Origin: Actinomycetes bacterium
GTDB lineage: Bacteria > Actinomycetota > Actinomycetes > Mycobacteriales > Mycobacteriaceae
Length of the DNA: 32,150 nucleotides
NCBI GenBank assembly: GCA_022601275.1
Contig: JAHZIT010000009.1
Location: 1-32,150, forward strand
Direction: 5' to 3'
A model generated the notes under the pieces. That model was not told the origin of the DNA and did no database searches. It saw nothing but the letters and a program-made list of their open reading frames with translations. Shown piece after piece: positions 29,031-32,150 of the stretch; position 1 is the stretch's first letter, and each line of letters starts with the position of its first letter. A program made the translations under genes and the position numbers.

Positions 29031-30041
29031 TCAGCCATGTTTTGGCTGCGGAGCGTTATCGATCAGACCCTGCGCCCAGTTCAGTGTCCACTGTGTCGCC
29101 GGCAGTCCGTCGAGATTCCAGAAATCCGGCGTTGCATACATTGCGTGCACCGGCGCACCCGCCCCACCGCTGAGCACCTCCAGCGTCTTGGGCAGCTCCA
29201 GGATGTTGAACGCCGATTCCGGCGCGGCGCAGATCAAATCGCCAGGCGCGCAGATCTCGTAGGTGCGCTCGTCGAGCATCCCGAACCCACCCGGGCGCGG
29301 ACCCGACATGGTCAGACCCAGCGCCGAGAGCGTGGGAATCTCCTGCAGCGTGATCTCCGCGCCCTGGCCTTCGGGGTTGGGGCCGATGTCCTGACCGACG
29401 TTCGCCTGGCGGCGGCCATCAGCAATGAGCATCACACCGAGCACCAGATCCTGGTCGACGGGGCCACGCCCGTTGCCGACGTCGCTGGCGATGTCTCCGG
29501 CGATCACAGCCCCCTGCGAAAACCCGACCAGGACATAGCTGGTCAAAGGGCAGCGATTGTTCATGTCTGTCATCGCCTGCGTCGCCGCACGGGTGCCCTC
29601 GGCACGGCTGTCGTTATAGGACATCTGCCGGTCGGATGACAGCGGGTTGTGGAACTGAGCCGTGTAGGGAACGGTGAACACCTCGAGTCGGTCCGCGCCG
29701 AACTGCTGCCGAATCGGGTTCGTGACGTTGAGCAGCAATGCGGCCGGAAATTGCACGGGGTTGAACGGGTCGAGCGCTAACGAAGACTCCCAGGTGCCGG
29801 GAATCGAGATCAGCTGAACGTCGGGGCAACTGGCGTCCTGGAAGTCCGGACGTGGTTTCTTCATTCCAGGCACGACGGTCGTCGGTGGGACGGCACTGGG
29901 CGGGATGGCGGTCGACGGAGTGTCGGGCCTCCGCAGGACCACGACCACGATCGCCACCACCAGCACCACGACAAGGCCCACCGCCCCGGCCGCGGACAAC
30001 GCGAGAATTCGGTGGCGTTTCCGCCGGTTGGTCTTGGCCAT
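29031..30041 (-). CDS. Cutinase-like serine esterase Culp6 (Rv3802c type)
   Basis: Cell-envelope phospholipase/thioesterase of the cutinase family, 336 aa, essential in M. tuberculosis and linked to mycolate metabolism (established knowledge). An N-terminal basic segment (KTNRRKRHR) is followed by one hydrophobic helix (about residues 13-36) that anchors or exports it, then a Pro-rich stretch. The catalytic domain begins DASCPDVQ, with nucleophile Ser175 in GFSQGA and a C-terminal His in PVHAMYA; paired cysteines ([23 protein letters not shown]) would form disulfides. The ATG at 30041 is used; a TTG just before it is not needed. It lies 34 nt after the DUF732 gene and 167 nt before fadD32. 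Confidence 0.93.
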   Translation of the reverse strand: MAKTNRRKRHRILALSAAGAVGLVVVLVVAIVVVVLRRPDTPSTAIPPSAVPPTTVVPGMKKPRPDFQDASCPDVQLISIPGTWESSLALDPFNPVQFPAALLLNVTNPIRQQFGADRLEVFTVPYTAQFHNPLSSDRQMSYNDSRAEGTRAATQAMTDMNNRCPLTSYVLVGFSQGAVIAGDIASDVGNGRGPVDQDLVLGVMLIADGRRQANVGQDIGPNPEGQGAEITLQEIPTLSALGLTMSGPRPGGFGMLDERTYEICAPGDLICAAPESAFNILELPKTLEVLSGGAGAPVHAMYATPDFWNLDGLPATQWTLNWAQGLIDNAPQPKHG

Positions 30042-30075
30042 CAAGTTGTTGTGCTCCTGAGTGTTCGTGCACCTG

Positions 30076-30564
30076 CTAGCAGAGCCGGCCCGTCGCTATC
30101 CGGATGTAGTCGGAGGTTGCGGAGCGAAGCTCACCCACCGACGGCTCCATCGACCGCGGACCGTCGTGGTTGTCGGATTCGGTGAAGTCGTCGCGTACCA
30201 ACGGCTCCACGAAGTCCCATACCGCCTGCTCGGTATGACTTGCCGCGCGCGCTTGACACACATAGGAACCGATACTCAGCGCAGTCAATTCACTGGACGG
30301 CGTGACACCGGCGACCTTCAGCGCTTCGAGATAGGCGCGTTGCCGCGGGGTGACGACCAGCGCATGGGACTGAGACCCTGACTGCGAGGGCCCGGCGATC
30401 TGAGCGTTGGACTGGCCTTGCGCCGTAGCGGTCTCCAGCTGCGGCCCCAGGCGCACCACCATCTCGTCGCTCGGCGAACATCCCGTCAGCCACCCGGCAG
30501 AGGAAGCCAGGAGTAGGGACACCCCTGTCATTCCCGCCATCGCAGATCTCGATCCGTGCTGCAC
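30076..30564 (-). CDS. DUF732-like lipoprotein
   Basis: Predicted secreted lipoprotein of about 162 aa. The signal ends in the lipobox LTGC ([14 protein letters not shown]), after which the mature part starts at the Cys. The core [14 protein letters not shown]...ALSIGSYVC and the closing [14 protein letters not shown] fit the DUF732 pattern of a small helical domain with two cysteines. GTG 30564 is chosen because it gives a short n-region with a basic residue; ATG 30540 and ATG 30531 are alternatives, and a longer frame to 30714 overlaps fbpD and is rejected. Function unknown. It sits between the cutinase and fbpD, two exported proteins, and is probably cotranscribed with them. Confidence 0.75.
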   Translation of the reverse strand: MQHGSRSAMAGMTGVSLLLASSAGWLTGCSPSDEMVVRLGPQLETATAQGQSNAQIAGPSQSGSQSHALVVTPRQRAYLEALKVAGVTPSSELTALSIGSYVCQARAASHTEQAVWDFVEPLVRDDFTESDNHDGPRSMEPSVGELRSATSDYIRIATGRLC

Positions 30565-30613
30565 GCCTCCACGGTACCGGCTGCCCGCCGGGCGCCTCGT
30601 ATGCCGGGAGCGC

Positions 30614-31525
30614 CTACCTGATGGTCGCAACCAAATCGCCCGACATCGCGGCCAGTTGCCCGCTCCACGTACCCCAGTCGTGGTTACCCCCGGCCGGGAT
30701 GGCCAAGTGGGCATTGCTCCCGCCGACCCCGCGGTACTGCTGGATGTAGCGGCGGTTGCTGCCCTGGGCCTGGGCGCAGTAGTTGATCATCGCCGGCGGG
30801 TCGGTGCAGGTGGTGGCAGCGGGGCTGAACACCCAGAGCCGGGTGTTGTTGTCCACCACCTTCTGAACATGCACCTCGGGGTCACGGTACTTCCAACGAC
30901 CGAACTGTGCCGGACCATACATGTTCTGGGTGTCGACACCGCCGAACTGCATGAGCCCGGCGGTGATCGCACCATTCATCGTGGTCCGCGACGGTGTGAG
31001 GAACCCCGACAGCGACCCGGCGAACCGGTAGCGGTTGGGGTAGAAGGACGCCATGGTCAGCGCACCGGTGCCACCCTGCGCGGCGCCGACGATGCCGTGC
31101 CCGCCGGGGGCCAACCCCTTGTTGGCGGCCAACCAGTTGGGCAGCTCGTCGGCCAGGAAGGTCTCCCACTGCTTGCTGCCGTCCCGCTCCCAGTTCGTGT
31201 ACATGCTCCACGCGCCACCGGCAGGGGCAGCCACGGAGATGCCCAGTCCGGCGAGCGTGTTCATGGCGTTGCCTGCGGTCACCCAGTTGCTGACTTCAGG
31301 CCCGGCGTTGAACGCGTCGAGCAGCACGACGGCGTGCGGCCCGCCGCCCTGGAAGGCGACGGGGATGTCGCGGCCCATCGCCCCCGACGGCACCATCAGG
31401 TACTCGACGCCCTGTGCGTTGGCGGTCGGCGCGCCGGGAGTCCACCGTTCCGAGGACACCGCACCCACCGACCACAGCGCCACAGCCAGCACTGCGGCCG
31501 CGATCATTCGAGTCAAAGCACGCAT
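30614..31525 (-). CDS. fbpD: MPT51/FbpD, non-catalytic Ag85-fold protein
   Basis: Secreted alpha/beta-hydrolase-fold protein of the antigen 85 family that lacks mycolyltransferase activity and binds matrix proteins or carbohydrate (established for MPT51). The signal peptide occupies about residues 1-40 (ALTRMIAAAVLAVALW, ending ...PTANAQ). Diagnostic segments are MGRDIPVAFQGGGPHAV, LLDAFNAGPEVSNWVTAGNAM and APGGHGIVGAAQGGTGAL. In the last, the Ag85 nucleophile Ser is absent (GAAQGG), the hallmark of MPT51. Length is 303 aa from ATG 31525; a GTG at 31534 would add three residues. It is 49 nt upstream of the DUF732 lipoprotein and separated from the Ag85 gene by a 220-nt gap with a hairpin. Confidence 0.93.
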   Translation of the reverse strand: MRALTRMIAAAVLAVALWSVGAVSSERWTPGAPTANAQGVEYLMVPSGAMGRDIPVAFQGGGPHAVVLLDAFNAGPEVSNWVTAGNAMNTLAGLGISVAAPAGGAWSMYTNWERDGSKQWETFLADELPNWLAANKGLAPGGHGIVGAAQGGTGALTMASFYPNRYRFAGSLSGFLTPSRTTMNGAITAGLMQFGGVDTQNMYGPAQFGRWKYRDPEVHVQKVVDNNTRLWVFSPAATTCTDPPAMINYCAQAQGSNRRYIQQYRGVGGSNAHLAIPAGGNHDWGTWSGQLAAMSGDLVATIR

Positions 31526-31609
31526 CGACCCCACCCCATTCTTTCGCCCATCCTCTGCACTGCCTGTGCGCCGGTAATGCGCGCCGCCATCCCGCGTCGC
31601 CCGTCCGAC

Positions 31610-31623
31610 CTACCGCAAGGTAG
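31610..31623. promoter_or_regulatory. CTACC-GCAA-GGTAG palindrome upstream of fbpD
   Basis: Perfect 5-bp arms around a 4-nt centre, about 85 nt before the fbpD start in a non-coding gap. The TACC-N4-GGTA core has the same layout as the TetR operators at 17453-17504, suggesting a site for a related regulator. No promoter is clearly positioned with it. Confidence 0.35.
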
Positions 31624-31662
31624 TGAATCACATCACCGCGACCGACCGGGGCTAAAGCGATC

Positions 31663-31698
31663 GACGGCGGTGACCCCCAGGAGGGGATCACCGCCGTC
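31663..31698. terminator. Hairpin downstream of the Ag85 gene
   Basis: GACGGCGGTGACCCC (31663-31677) pairs with GGGGATCACCGCCGTC (31683-31698): an 11-bp perfect base, one bulged base, then four G-C pairs. It lies about 48 nt beyond the Ag85 stop on the - strand. No U-run follows. Confidence 0.6.
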
Positions 31699-31701
31699 AG
31701 T

Positions 31702-31735
31702 GTCGTTCTTGGTGTCGTTCTTGGTGCCGTTCTTG
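31702..31735. repeat. 12-bp tandem repeat downstream of the Ag85 gene
   Basis: GTCGTTCTTGGT occurs at 31702-31713 and 31714-31725, followed by GCCGTTCTTG. It lies in the 3' untranslated region between the Ag85 stop and the terminator hairpin. Confidence 0.85.
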
Positions 31736-31745
31736 TAGCCCGGGG

Positions 31746-32150
<405 letters not shown>

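Noticed and set aside
30565..30714. N-terminal extension of the DUF732 lipoprotein overlapping fbpD
   Set aside because: It would bury the signal peptide and lipobox behind 50 Arg-rich residues antithetical to export.

Overview
The window is high-GC actinobacterial DNA carrying the mycobacterial cell-envelope locus that makes and joins arabinan and mycolic acids. The gene order (gtrA-like, dprE1, dprE2, aftA, embC, embA, embB, then accD4, pks13, fadD32, culp6, fbpD and fbpA on the opposite strand) and close protein similarity, judged from memory, place it in Mycobacteriaceae. It is probably a fast-growing Mycolicibacterium-type species rather than the M. tuberculosis complex, because the genes between embB and accD4 differ from those I recall in M. 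tuberculosis.

Layout. Bases 71-1790 hold a DUF222/HNH (13E12-repeat family) gene whose start codon sits inside a perfect mycobacterial SOS box. Bases 1810-16213 (+ strand) form a tightly packed arabinan operon: a GtrA-type membrane protein, the DprE1/DprE2 epimerase pair that makes decaprenyl-phospho-arabinose (DPA), the priming arabinosyltransferase AftA, and the EmbC, EmbA and EmbB arabinosyltransferases. A perfect 13-bp-stem hairpin ends this operon against a convergent lipase/esterase gene (16292-17425, -). That gene is divergent from a TetR regulator (17542-18159, +), with two operator-like palindromes between them.

From 18170 to the window end every gene is on the - strand. Read in the direction of transcription they are: an Ag85-type mycolyltransferase fragment cut by the window edge, fbpD/MPT51, a DUF732 lipoprotein, the Culp6 cutinase, FadD32 (fatty acyl-AMP ligase), Pks13 (condensing polyketide synthase) and AccD4 (carboxylase beta subunit). 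After AccD4 come three coupled genes of unknown role: a DUF4331 protein, a protein with repeated acidic-hydrophobic motifs, and a small RDD membrane protein. FadD32, Pks13 and AccD4 carry out the final mycolate condensation. Culp6 and the Ag85/MPT51 proteins act at the envelope on mycolates and other lipids. The arabinan built by the left half is the scaffold to which mycolates are attached.

The most unusual features are: the SOS box over the start of the HNH gene; identical TAGCAT-N8-GTG arrangements before embC and embA that look like leaderless promoters; several perfect short tandem duplications (12, 19 or 36 bp) at gene boundaries or in protein linkers; the DUF4331-RDD cassette coupled to accD4; and an in-frame TAG in the Ag85 gene at the window edge. 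There is no rRNA, tRNA, CRISPR array or insertion sequence that I can see, and no gene-free stretch over 300 bases.
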